64,000 bases of DNA from JBKEDS01 sp047975545 (GTDB lineage: Bacteria > Bacteroidota > Bacteroidia > Flavobacteriales > Flavobacteriaceae). Positions 45,750 to 53,557 of this stretch are shown here, in pieces. The notes beneath the pieces were generated by a model. It was not told where the DNA came from, searched no databases, and worked only from the letters and a program-made list of their open reading frames with translations. The stretch's first letter is position 1; each line of letters starts with the position of its first letter. The position numbers and the translations under genes are program-made. The stretch lies in NCBI GenBank assembly GCA_047975545.1, contig JBKEDS010000014.1:62001-126000 (forward strand), written 5' to 3'.

Positions 45750-47309
45750 ATGACTAAATACATAATTAACAAAATAACAATAATTGCACTGGCTTTGCTT
45801 ATGGTATCGTGCGCAGACGATATTTTAAAGGAAGAATCGACCATAAACACGCCCACGGACAGTTATTTTCAAAGTTTTAACGACCTCGATGCCGTTGTTA
45901 CGGCAACCTACAAACAACTTGTTACCGCCGCTTGGGGCACGGGAATGGGCAGCGCCAGATCGCGTACCGTATTTATGGGTGCCGATGATTTTACTTCGCA
46001 GGCCACAGGAAATAAAGGCGATTTTAAAGAAAGTGATTTGTTAAATATTTCGCCCTCGAACACCGGTATTTCAAGTACCGGTTGGGATATGCCCTATCGC
46101 GTTATACAGCAAGCTAACTTTGCCATTGCCGGACAACAAATTTTACTATCCAACAGCGAAAACAGTACGGAAATAAATTCCAGAGCTGCCGAAGCATACA
46201 CTTTAAGGGCTTGGGCTTATTTTAGGCTGGTACGTTTGTATGGCGATTTACCTTTGGTATTAGACTATAGGTACAGCCCTGCTACGAGCAGCCTGTCAAG
46301 ATCGTCCGTAAGCGATGTTTATACCCAAATTTTAAGCGATTTGGAATTTGCCATAGAACACCTCCCGGAAATCCAAACCGAAAGGGCCCGACTAAGCAAA
46401 TGGGCTGCCAAGGCTATACGCTCCAAAGTATACCTTACCATGGCGGGATGGCCCCTTAAACAAACCGAAAATTACGCCAAGGCCCTATCCGATGCCGAGG
46501 ATATTTTAAACAACGGCCCTTTTGAATTTGAAAGTACGTTTTCCGATATTTTTAAAGAAGCTCGGGAAGACAGCAATACCGAATATATTTGGCAACTTAA
46601 ATTTTGTAACGAGGTAGATTGCCCCGGTTCCGGCCTTTTCCACGTATTTGCGTTAAGACCACAAAAACCAAATTTCATAGGCGGATTTGGCGATTTATTT
46701 GTTGAAAAAGCATTTTACAACAAATACCCCGAAGGCAGCAGAAAGGACTTTACTTTTTTAAGCCAAGTTATCGATGCAACCGAAGGTGTTAAAACTTGGG
46801 AGAATTTCGATGTTAAACACCCTTTTCTAAGCAAGTTTTACGATACTTATTTCAACAAAAACATAGCATGGCAAAGCCAGGAAAATATATTGCCCGCCAT
46901 GGTAGGTATCGATTTCCCTCTGTTTAGGATTACCGAAATTATGTTAATTTATTCCGAAGCCCACATTATGGGCGGAGGCGGAAATGCTACTACGGCATTA
47001 AACTACTTAAACATGGTTAAACGGCGCGGTAAAGGCGTTGCCGTAAATACTGCCGATGCCGACGACGCAACAAGCCTTACGCAACAAGCTATAATAGATG
47101 AGCGCGGTTGGGAATTTATAGGTGAAATGAAACGCTGGTTCGACCTCACCAGAACCGAAACCTTAGCCAGCGCCTTGGCGGATAGGGATGAGCCTTCGGA
47201 CATGACCCTATTAGGAAGCCCTTCGGATAAAAACAGATATTATTTACCAGTTCCAGCGCTTGAAATTCAGTATAACCCGAATTTAGAACCACAAAATCCA
47301 GGGTATTAA
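45750..47309 (+). CDS. SusD/RagB-type glycan-binding lipoprotein 2
   Basis: 519 residues. Lipobox LMVSC (Cys21). SusD signatures: AYTLRAWAYFRLVRLYGDLPL, WAAKAIRSKVYLTMAGWPL and the C-terminal DERGWEFIGEMKRWFDLTRT with RYYLPVPALEIQYNPNLEPQNPGY. Partner of transporter 2. Terminator at 47479-47510 after an intervening family B repeat. Confidence 0.96.
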   Translation: MTKYIINKITIIALALLMVSCADDILKEESTINTPTDSYFQSFNDLDAVVTATYKQLVTAAWGTGMGSARSRTVFMGADDFTSQATGNKGDFKESDLLNISPSNTGISSTGWDMPYRVIQQANFAIAGQQILLSNSENSTEINSRAAEAYTLRAWAYFRLVRLYGDLPLVLDYRYSPATSSLSRSSVSDVYTQILSDLEFAIEHLPEIQTERARLSKWAAKAIRSKVYLTMAGWPLKQTENYAKALSDAEDILNNGPFEFESTFSDIFKEAREDSNTEYIWQLKFCNEVDCPGSGLFHVFALRPQKPNFIGGFGDLFVEKAFYNKYPEGSRKDFTFLSQVIDATEGVKTWENFDVKHPFLSKFYDTYFNKNIAWQSQENILPAMVGIDFPLFRITEIMLIYSEAHIMGGGGNATTALNYLNMVKRRGKGVAVNTADADDATSLTQQAIIDERGWEFIGEMKRWFDLTRTETLASALADRDEPSDMTLLGSPSDKNRYYLPVPALEIQYNPNLEPQNPGY

Positions 47310-47330
47310 AAAGGAATTTTTAAAATAAAA

Positions 47331-47463
47331 CTAATGTTGTGCAATCATATTCTGACAAATAAAGATTGCTTCCTCCTTTGTCGTCGCAATGACGTCATCG
47401 CAAGAGGAGGTACGACGACGAAGCGAACTCTTACAAAGTTTTAAAGTTAACATAACACTAATT
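47331..47463. repeat. dispersed palindromic repeat, family B copy 3
   Basis: Contains GATTGCTTCCTCCTTTGTCG, the palindromic centre CAATGACGTCATCG and GACGACGAAGCGAACTC, then CATAACACTAAT. Very close to copy 2 and copy 1. It fills the gap after SusD2, just before the terminator. Confidence 0.85.
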
Positions 47464-47478
47464 ATAGCAAACAGTTTT

Positions 47479-47510
47479 AAGGAGATAGTTTTTTACTATC
47501 TCCTTTTTTT
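47479..47510 (+). terminator. terminator after SusCD2
   Basis: Perfect 9-base stem GGAGATAGT / ACTATCTCC with loop TTTTT and a tract of seven T. It ends transcription from the SusCD2 operon. Confidence 0.9.
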
Positions 47511-47627
47511 ATTGCTATTACAATTACGTACCTTTACTACAAAACACGGTTATAGTGTAGCACTTTTAATAGGTATTCTATATAACATAAAGCTGAAATA
47601 CAATCCAAAGAAAACATAATATTTAAC

Positions 47628-48941
47628 ATGAAATGGTATTATAGTTTAGTAATATTGCTTTTGTACGCAGCTACGCAAGCCCAAACATTCAACCCTAAAA
47701 CTTTAAACCTTTATTTTGAATCATTAGAGGTAAACAACAAGTTTATGGGAAGTGTTTCACTTTTTAAAAACGACCATATTGTATACAGCAAACAATTGGG
47801 TTTTGCCAATATTGAAACCAAAAAAAAACCAAACGACAGCACAAAATACCGTATTGGTTCTATTTCAAAAACAGTTACGGCAACCTTAGTTTTTAAAGCC
47901 GTAGAGGAAGGCCTACTAAACCTTAACGACACTATAGCCAATTATTTCCCCACACTACCAAACGCCAATACCATTACAATACGCCACTTACTTAGCCACA
48001 GTAGCGGCATAGGCGATTACACAAATAACAGTGCTTTTTTGGAATATCGAACCGAACCGAGAACCAAACAGGAAATGCTTGTTTTAATTTCCAAAAGCGG
48101 CCAAAATTTCAAACCCGGCATAAAGCACGAATACAGTAATTCCAACTACTTGCTGCTATCGTACATATTACAAGATGTTTACAATAAACCCTACGGCGAA
48201 ATTGCGAACGAAAAAATAATACGCCCCTTAAACCTAAAGCACACCTACCTAAGCGAAAAAATTAACGCAAACAACAACGAAGCCTATTCCTATTTATTTT
48301 TAGAGCAGTGGAACAAAGCCCCCGAAACCAATGCCAGCTTAGCCCTTGGCGCCGGAAGCCTGGCCGCTACCCCAAACGATTTGTTGGTGTTTGCCCATGC
48401 CCTATTTTCAAGCAACATTATTTCCAAGGAGCATGTTACCTTAATGTCCACCATAAACGAAAGTTTTGGCCTTGGTCTATTCGCAATGCCCTATTACGAT
48501 AAATTTTGTCTTGGACATGGTGGAAAAATAGATGGGTTTAATTCGCTTTTTGGATATTTCCCCGACGACAAAATAGGTTTCGCCATTATGTCCAACGGTA
48601 CAAATTTTGACAACAACCAAATAGCCATAGCACTTTTAAATGCCGTTTTTAACAAACCTATTACCATACCCACGTTTAAAACCTACGACTACCAAACCGA
48701 AGAACTGGACCAATACTTGGGAACGTACAGCAAGCCTAATTTTCCGTTAAAAATCAGGATTTTTAAAAAGGGCACCCTATTGTTTGCCCAAGCCAGCGGC
48801 CAACCGGAATTTAACTTAACGGCCACCGAAGAACATATTTTTAAGTTCGATCCGGCAGGAATAATTATGGTATTCAACCCCGAAAAGAACGAACTTACCC
48901 TAAAACAAAACGGCGGGATATTCGTGTTTAAAAAAGAATAA
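47628..48941 (+). CDS. serine hydrolase of the beta-lactamase/penicillin-binding fold
   Basis: 437 residues. A signal peptide (MKWYYSLVILLLYAATQAQ) leads to a class C beta-lactamase-like domain. Ser78-x-x-Lys81 in IGSISKTVTA is the nucleophile motif, Y-S-N in HEYSNSNYLLLSYIL the second, and H-G-G-K in CLGHGGKIDGF the third. It is a secreted esterase, peptidase or lactamase-like enzyme; class C fold members are very diverse, and antibiotic resistance should not be assumed. It is not clearly part of the PUL, being on its own transcript 118 bases after the terminator. Confidence 0.85.
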   Translation: MKWYYSLVILLLYAATQAQTFNPKTLNLYFESLEVNNKFMGSVSLFKNDHIVYSKQLGFANIETKKKPNDSTKYRIGSISKTVTATLVFKAVEEGLLNLNDTIANYFPTLPNANTITIRHLLSHSSGIGDYTNNSAFLEYRTEPRTKQEMLVLISKSGQNFKPGIKHEYSNSNYLLLSYILQDVYNKPYGEIANEKIIRPLNLKHTYLSEKINANNNEAYSYLFLEQWNKAPETNASLALGAGSLAATPNDLLVFAHALFSSNIISKEHVTLMSTINESFGLGLFAMPYYDKFCLGHGGKIDGFNSLFGYFPDDKIGFAIMSNGTNFDNNQIAIALLNAVFNKPITIPTFKTYDYQTEELDQYLGTYSKPNFPLKIRIFKKGTLLFAQASGQPEFNLTATEEHIFKFDPAGIIMVFNPEKNELTLKQNGGIFVFKKE

Positions 48942-48949
48942 TACCTATT

Positions 48950-48996
48950 TTATATTGAAATGAACCTTAAATTATTTTGATGTGAAATTGGTATAA
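48950..48996. repeat. dispersed repeat, family C copy 2
   Basis: TATATTGAAATGAACCTTAA followed by ATTATTTTGA and AATTGGTATAA. The first part matches 13815-13850, and the ending mirrors TACC at its left. It fills the 57-base gap between two convergent genes and so may serve as a terminator. Confidence 0.6.
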
Positions 48997-48998
48997 CC

Positions 48999-50003
48999 CT
49001 AAGCAAATATTTTCACCAGCAATTCTTTCAACAAATCGCCCTGCGGTACGGCATTTGCACCCACGCCCTTACTTTTTACGTCGAACTCCCGAAGCGTGGC
49101 TATAACGCCGCTTACTTTTTTCATGGGATAATTTCTGGCGGCATTAATATACTCGTTAACAAAATACGGGTTAATGCGCAATGCCGAAGCCACGTTTCTT
49201 GGCGATTTGTCGCCCATACCATGAAAGTGCAACAGTTGTGAAAAAAAAGCAAACAACAACGACACCGTTACCACCATGGGGTTGTCCTTGGGGTTATCGG
49301 CAAAATAATTAATAATACGGTAGGCCTTTATTTCGTTGCGCTCGCCAACAGCCTTGCGCAATTCAAAATTATTAAAATCCTTGCTTATGCCTATATTAAC
49401 CTCGATCTGCTCGGGTGTTATTTGGGTGCCTTTGGGCAAAATTATTTTAAGTTTTTCCAGTTCGTTGTTTATCTTGCTCAAATCGGTTCCCAAAAACTCG
49501 ACCAACATTTGCGCCGCCTTGGGCTCTATACTGTAATTATTGGACGATAGCACGCGGCGAATCCAATCGGCTACTTGGTTTTCGTAAAGTTTTTTACTTT
49601 CAAAAACCACGCCCGTTTTGCTAAGCGTTTTGTAAAGCGCCTTGCGTTTGTCTATGGTTTTATACTTGTAGTTTAAAACCAAAATGGTTGTGGGCTGCGG
49701 TTGTTTGGCATAATTGGCAAGGTTTTCAATAGTTCTTGATAAATCCTGTGCTTCCTTTACAATAATTACCTGATGCTCGGCCATCATGGGGTAACGCTTG
49801 GCATTGCTTACAATATCATCGACCGAAACATCCCGCCCATAAAGCACCATTTGGTTAAACCCCCGTTCTTCTTCGGTTAAAACCTGGTTTTCTATATAAT
49901 CGGAAATCCTGTCGATATAGTACGGCTCCTCGCCCATTAAAAAGTATACGGGCTTTAGCTTTCCATTTTTAATATCGTTTACAATTTGTTTTACTTCGTC
50001 CAA
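48999..50003 (-). CDS. holA: DNA polymerase III delta subunit
   Basis: 334 residues. MDEVKQIVNDIKNGKLKPVY and FLMGEEPYYIDRISDYIE are the holA N-terminus; MAEHQVIIVKEAQDL and LLAFFSQLLHFHGMGDKSP follow. The delta subunit opens the beta sliding clamp during clamp loading. The start codon is TTG at 50003: upstream in-frame there is no ATG before a stop codon (TAA) ten codons further back, and the family begins with MDEVK. It is divergent from the PD-(D/E)XK gene, which also starts with TTG. Confidence 0.93.
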   Translation of the reverse strand: MDEVKQIVNDIKNGKLKPVYFLMGEEPYYIDRISDYIENQVLTEEERGFNQMVLYGRDVSVDDIVSNAKRYPMMAEHQVIIVKEAQDLSRTIENLANYAKQPQPTTILVLNYKYKTIDKRKALYKTLSKTGVVFESKKLYENQVADWIRRVLSSNNYSIEPKAAQMLVEFLGTDLSKINNELEKLKIILPKGTQITPEQIEVNIGISKDFNNFELRKAVGERNEIKAYRIINYFADNPKDNPMVVTVSLLFAFFSQLLHFHGMGDKSPRNVASALRINPYFVNEYINAARNYPMKKVSGVIATLREFDVKSKGVGANAVPQGDLLKELLVKIFA

Positions 50004-50048
50004 AATAGTTTCGCTTAAAACATTAATACCTTAACCCAAAATAAGGCG

Positions 50049-50078
50049 TTTGGTATTCTATTAAATATATTAACTTTG
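50049..50078 (+). promoter_or_regulatory. putative promoter of the PD-(D/E)XK gene
   Basis: TTTG at 50049-50052 and TAACTTTG at 50071-50078 (exact TAnnTTTG) are 18 bases apart and 19 bases before the TTG start. Leader length is then about 12-15 bases. Confidence 0.65.
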
Positions 50079-50097
50079 AAAACGTAAAACACGAGCC

Positions 50098-50541
50098 TTG
50101 CAAATACTTAATTTTCCAAAGTTTCCATTCCGTTTCAAAAATAGCGAAAATAAAGCGTTCATATTCGATTGTATCCGCAAAAAATTTGTGGTGCTACAAC
50201 CCGAGGAATGGGTTAGGCAGCATTGTGTTATGTATTTAATTACGGTAAAAGGTTTTCCTAAATCGTTAATAAACGTTGAAAAAGAACTCGTTATAAACGG
50301 TTTAAAAAAGCGCTACGATATTGTTGTTTTCAACACCAACGGAAGTATACGTTTAATTGTTGAATGCAAAGCCCCTTCAATAATTATAAACCAACAAGCA
50401 TTCGACCAAATTGCCCAGTACAATAAAATACTAAATGCCGAGTTTTTGATGGTTACCAACGGGTTAAATCATTATTATTGCCAAATGGATTTTAATAACG
50501 AACGCTACGACTTTTTAAATGATATTCCCGATTATGCTTAA
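50098..50541 (+). CDS. HSDR_N-type PD-(D/E)XK domain protein
   Basis: 147 residues from a TTG start at 50098; the nearest in-frame upstream codons contain a TGA at 50077-50079 and no ATG. The single domain is that of the N-terminal nuclease of type I restriction enzymes (PF13588-like): active-site candidates are Asp74 in YDIVVF, and Glu89 and Lys91 in the E-C-K triplet. It has no helicase part, so it is a stand-alone small protein of the kind commonly seen beside holA in Bacteroidota. Function unknown; it could be a nuclease or a DNA-binding relic. It overlaps the glycosyltransferase start by 8-23 bases. Confidence 0.78.
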   Translation: MQILNFPKFPFRFKNSENKAFIFDCIRKKFVVLQPEEWVRQHCVMYLITVKGFPKSLINVEKELVINGLKKRYDIVVFNTNGSIRLIVECKAPSIIINQQAFDQIAQYNKILNAEFLMVTNGLNHYYCQMDFNNERYDFLNDIPDYA

Positions 50542-51538
50542 AAACGAAGCATTAAAAATAGCCGTGGTAATACTAAACTGGAACGGAAAACCGCTTTTAG
50601 AACAGTTTCTGCCCTCGGTATTGGCCTATTCCGGAAATGCCGATATTTATGTGGCCGACAATGCTTCTACCGATGGTTCGGTTGCTTTTGTACAGGCCTA
50701 TTTCCCTTCAATAAACATTATACAAAACACCGAAAACGGTGGGTATACAAAAGGGTACAACGAGGCATTGAAATATATAAATGCCGATATATTTTGCCTT
50801 TTGAACAGCGATGTTGAAGTTACCCCAAACTGGTTATTGCCCGTTATTGAAACCTTTAACAACAAACCCAATACAGCCATTATCCAACCCAAAATTTTAG
50901 ATTTTAAAACGAAGGATTACTTTGAATATGCCGGGGCTGCTGGTGGATTTATAGACAAATATGCTTTTCCCTACTGCAGGGGACGCATTTTTAGCACTAT
51001 TGAAAAAGATTGTGGCCAGTACAACGACATTGCCGATGTGTTTTGGGCATCGGGCGCATGCTTGTTTGTTCGGTCGGCTATTTTTAAACAATTAAACGGT
51101 TTCGACGCGCGCTTTTTTGCCCATTTCGAGGAAATAGATTTGTGTTGGCGCGCTAAAAACGCAGGTTACACCGTAACTTATGTAGGCACTTCGGCCGTTT
51201 ACCATGTTGGCGGGGCAACACTTAACAATGCCAACCCAAAAAAAACGTTTTTAAACTTTAGGAACAGTTTAATAAGCTTAACCAAAAATGTTCCAAAAAA
51301 TGTATTCCCGACACTTTTAATTAGGCTTTTTTTAGACGGTATAGCGGGCGTAATGTTTATATTCCAGTTAAAACCCCGGCACACGTTAGCCATAATTAAA
51401 GCGCATTTTAGCTTTTACGCCCATTTAAAATCTATATTGAAACAGCGTAAACACAGTAATAAAACTATCAATTACTTTAAAGTAAAAAGTATTGTAACCG
51501 AGTATTTTATTTTCGGAAAAAAGACCTACAGAAGTTAA
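50534..51538 (+). CDS. family 2 glycosyltransferase
   Basis: 334 residues from the ATG at 50534; an ATG at 50519 would add five residues. GT2 signatures: IAVVILNWNGKPLLEQFL, VADNASTDGSVAFV, CLLNSDVEVTPNW (metal-binding DxD-like) and GFDARFFAHFEEIDLCWRAK. The C-terminus has a basic, partly hydrophobic stretch (LIRLFLDGIAGVMFIFQLK). It transfers a sugar to an unknown acceptor, probably for a surface glycan. Its start overlaps the previous gene, so the two are translationally coupled. Confidence 0.9.
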   Translation: MLKNEALKIAVVILNWNGKPLLEQFLPSVLAYSGNADIYVADNASTDGSVAFVQAYFPSINIIQNTENGGYTKGYNEALKYINADIFCLLNSDVEVTPNWLLPVIETFNNKPNTAIIQPKILDFKTKDYFEYAGAAGGFIDKYAFPYCRGRIFSTIEKDCGQYNDIADVFWASGACLFVRSAIFKQLNGFDARFFAHFEEIDLCWRAKNAGYTVTYVGTSAVYHVGGATLNNANPKKTFLNFRNSLISLTKNVPKNVFPTLLIRLFLDGIAGVMFIFQLKPRHTLAIIKAHFSFYAHLKSILKQRKHSNKTINYFKVKSIVTEYFIFGKKTYRS

Positions 51539-51590
51539 CAATTATTAGCAAAAGTTTTGTTAAGTATGTTAAAATTTATTCAATTTTATA

Positions 51591-51598
51591 TACTTTTG
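51591..51598 (+). promoter_or_regulatory. putative -7 box of the OmpA-like gene
   Basis: TACTTTTG matches TAnnTTTG exactly and lies 39 bases upstream of the ATG at 51637. No clear -33 TTTG at the usual 19-21 bases. Confidence 0.4.
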
Positions 51599-51636
51599 CA
51601 TCATTGAAACAGAAACCTTTAACATTTAAAATAATT

Positions 51637-52479
51637 ATGAAAAAAATCTTTTTGCTTAGTATTTCTGCAATGGTACTACTAAGTTCATGTGTATCGAAAA
51701 AACAATTTACGGATCTTGAGGCCAAATACAAAGAAAGCCAAGATTTACTTAATTCGGCAACCGTTAAATTAAATGCCTGTTTAGAGGACAGGGCATCGGC
51801 CACAACACGGGTTCAATCCTTGGAAGAACAAATTGCCGATTTAAGAAAAAACAACGACAATTTACAAATCCTTTCAGCTAAAGGTGCTTCAAACGTAGAA
51901 AAAACCTTGGAAAGCATCAAGGAAAAAGATTTAAAAATCACACGCTTGCAAGACGCCCTTAACAAAAAGGACAGCGTAACCCTTGCTTTGGTAACCAGCT
52001 TAAAACGCGAAGTAGGCATTAACGACCCGGATATTGAAGTAAATGTTGAAAAAGGTGTTGTATTCATTTCAATTGCGGACAAACTATTATTTAACAGCGG
52101 TAGCTACACTGTAACCTCTAAAGCTAAAGATGTTTTAGCCAAAGTTGCCAAGGTTGTAAACAGCAAGCCCGATTTTGAGTGCATGGTCGAAGGCCACACC
52201 GATAACGTGCCATACAAAAGCAATGGCGTAATTTTAGACAACTGGGACTTAAGTGTTAAACGTTCCACTTCGGTAGTACGAGTACTTCAAGAGCTTAATG
52301 TAAACCCTGCTCAGTTGGTAGCCGCAGGGCGTGCCGATTACGTGCCTTTAGTTGACAACACAACGGCCGAGAACAGAGCAAGAAACAGACGTACCCGTAT
52401 TGTGGTAATGCCAAAAATCGATCAGTTCTACGAAATGATTGAAAAAGAAATGAAAAATTTAGAAGCCGGCGGCAACTAA
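51637..52479 (+). CDS. OmpA-family peptidoglycan-binding lipoprotein
   Basis: 280 residues from the ATG at 51637; the earlier TTG at 51604 is not needed. Lipobox LLSSC. Residues about 25-110 are a coiled coil (LEAKYKESQDLLNSATVKLN, RVQSLEEQIADLRKNNDNLQ). Residues about 155-265 are the OmpA C-terminal domain, with the diaminopimelate-binding residues in MVEGHTDNVPY and NRRTRIVVMPK. It tethers the outer membrane to the cell wall. Terminator-like hairpin follows at 52503-52535. Confidence 0.92.
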   Translation: MKKIFLLSISAMVLLSSCVSKKQFTDLEAKYKESQDLLNSATVKLNACLEDRASATTRVQSLEEQIADLRKNNDNLQILSAKGASNVEKTLESIKEKDLKITRLQDALNKKDSVTLALVTSLKREVGINDPDIEVNVEKGVVFISIADKLLFNSGSYTVTSKAKDVLAKVAKVVNSKPDFECMVEGHTDNVPYKSNGVILDNWDLSVKRSTSVVRVLQELNVNPAQLVAAGRADYVPLVDNTTAENRARNRRTRIVVMPKIDQFYEMIEKEMKNLEAGGN

Positions 52480-52502
52480 TTCCGTAAAGCACTATTAATA
52501 TA

Positions 52503-52535
52503 GCAACAAGCCCAGTCTATGACTGGGCTTGTTGC
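52503..52535 (+). terminator. hairpin after OmpA-like gene
   Basis: A perfect 15-base stem, GCAACAAGCCCAGTC and its complement, loop TAT. The T tract is weak (ATTTA), so termination is likely but not certain. Confidence 0.7.
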
Positions 52536-52695
52536 ATTTATACCAATACTAAATCACAACAAGAGCCTTATTTATAGCACAAAATATCCAAACCAATCTA
52601 AGAATAAAATGGATAAAACGATGACGTTTTAAATTTTCTTCGATGTTATTACAAAACAACCAAAAACATATTGTTTAACATTAAAGAACAAACCA

Positions 52696-53340
52696 ATGAA
52701 AAAAGTAAACGTTTTATTAATTGTAATTTTTAGTATGGCATTAACGCTTAGCGCCCAGGAAATAAAAATCGGGGCCAAGGCCGGTGCTAATTTATCGTCG
52801 TTAACGGGAGATGTGGACGGCGTGAAAAGCAAGATAGGCTTTCATGCAGGCGGCATGGTAGAAATTCCCGTTTCGGGCCAATTTTATGTACAGCCCGAGC
52901 TCTTGTTTTCGGCACAGGGCTACAAAGTGGACAGTAACGATGCCGTTGGCACCATGAACTATTTAAGCCTTCCCGTTATTGGCAAATATTACGTAACCGA
53001 CAACCTAAGTATTGAAGCGGGCCCGCAAATAGGATACCTGTTGAGCGCCAATGTAAAAATAGATGATGATGACGATGATGGGATTATAATAGACCAAACC
53101 AAGCTTAAAATGTCCGGAAAAAAAGCGGCCGCAGCAGCAAGCAGCAGCACAAAACAAGACACTAAGGACTATTTTAAAAGCATCGATTTTTCGCTTGGTT
53201 TTGGGCTTGGTTACAAATTTGACCTCGGCATTAATGTATCTGCCAGGTATAACTTGGGGTTGTCCAATATTAGCGACGACAGCGAAGAATCCCTTAAAAC
53301 AAGTGTGTTTATGTTTTCAATAGGATACTATTTTTTATAG
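52696..53340 (+). CDS. PorT-like outer-membrane beta-barrel protein
   Basis: 214 residues. Signal peptide to about residue 20 (ALTLSAQ), then barrel strands: IKIGAKAGANLSSLTGD, IGFHAGGMVEIPVSGQFYVQ, LPVIGKYYVTDNLSIEAGPQ and the closing GLSNISDDS...SVFMFSIGYYFL. This is the outer-membrane PorT/OMP_b-brl fold. An odd low-complexity insert at about 119-155 holds poly-Asp (DDDDDG) and then AAAAASSS, most likely an exposed loop. Hairpin terminator at 53366-53399. Confidence 0.8.
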   Translation: MKKVNVLLIVIFSMALTLSAQEIKIGAKAGANLSSLTGDVDGVKSKIGFHAGGMVEIPVSGQFYVQPELLFSAQGYKVDSNDAVGTMNYLSLPVIGKYYVTDNLSIEAGPQIGYLLSANVKIDDDDDDGIIIDQTKLKMSGKKAAAAASSSTKQDTKDYFKSIDFSLGFGLGYKFDLGINVSARYNLGLSNISDDSEESLKTSVFMFSIGYYFL

Positions 53341-53365
53341 GAGTTTATTTTGAGTTAGTCTGAAA

Positions 53366-53399
53366 AACATGCACCCTACAAACCCAAAAGGTGCATGTT
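53366..53399 (+). terminator. hairpin after the barrel gene
   Basis: Stem AACATGCACC (53366-53375) with GGTGCATGTT (53390-53399), loop of 14 bases, followed by CTTCTCTTGG. Weak terminator; T tract is broken. Confidence 0.55.
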
Positions 53400-53557
53400 C
53401 TTCTCTTGGTTTATCGCCTTCTTACTACAATGTTTTGTTATAAAGCCCTTTTAAATAATGGTGAAATGAACCTTTAATGGGCGTTTGGCAAGCAAAACCC
53501 AATAACATTCTACACAATTAAATTACAGAACGCAATTTGTTATAGAAATCCAAACAG

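Noticed and set aside
47389..47619. 76-codon plus-strand open frame after SusD2
   Set aside because: It runs through the family B repeat and the terminator at 47479-47510; no homologue pattern.
47628..48941. Antibiotic-resistance beta-lactamase
   Set aside because: The fold motifs are present but this family is broad; nothing in the sequence or context supports antibiotic hydrolysis.
50098..50541. Type I restriction-modification locus
   Set aside because: Only a stand-alone HSDR_N-like domain is present; there is no helicase, methylase or specificity gene nearby.
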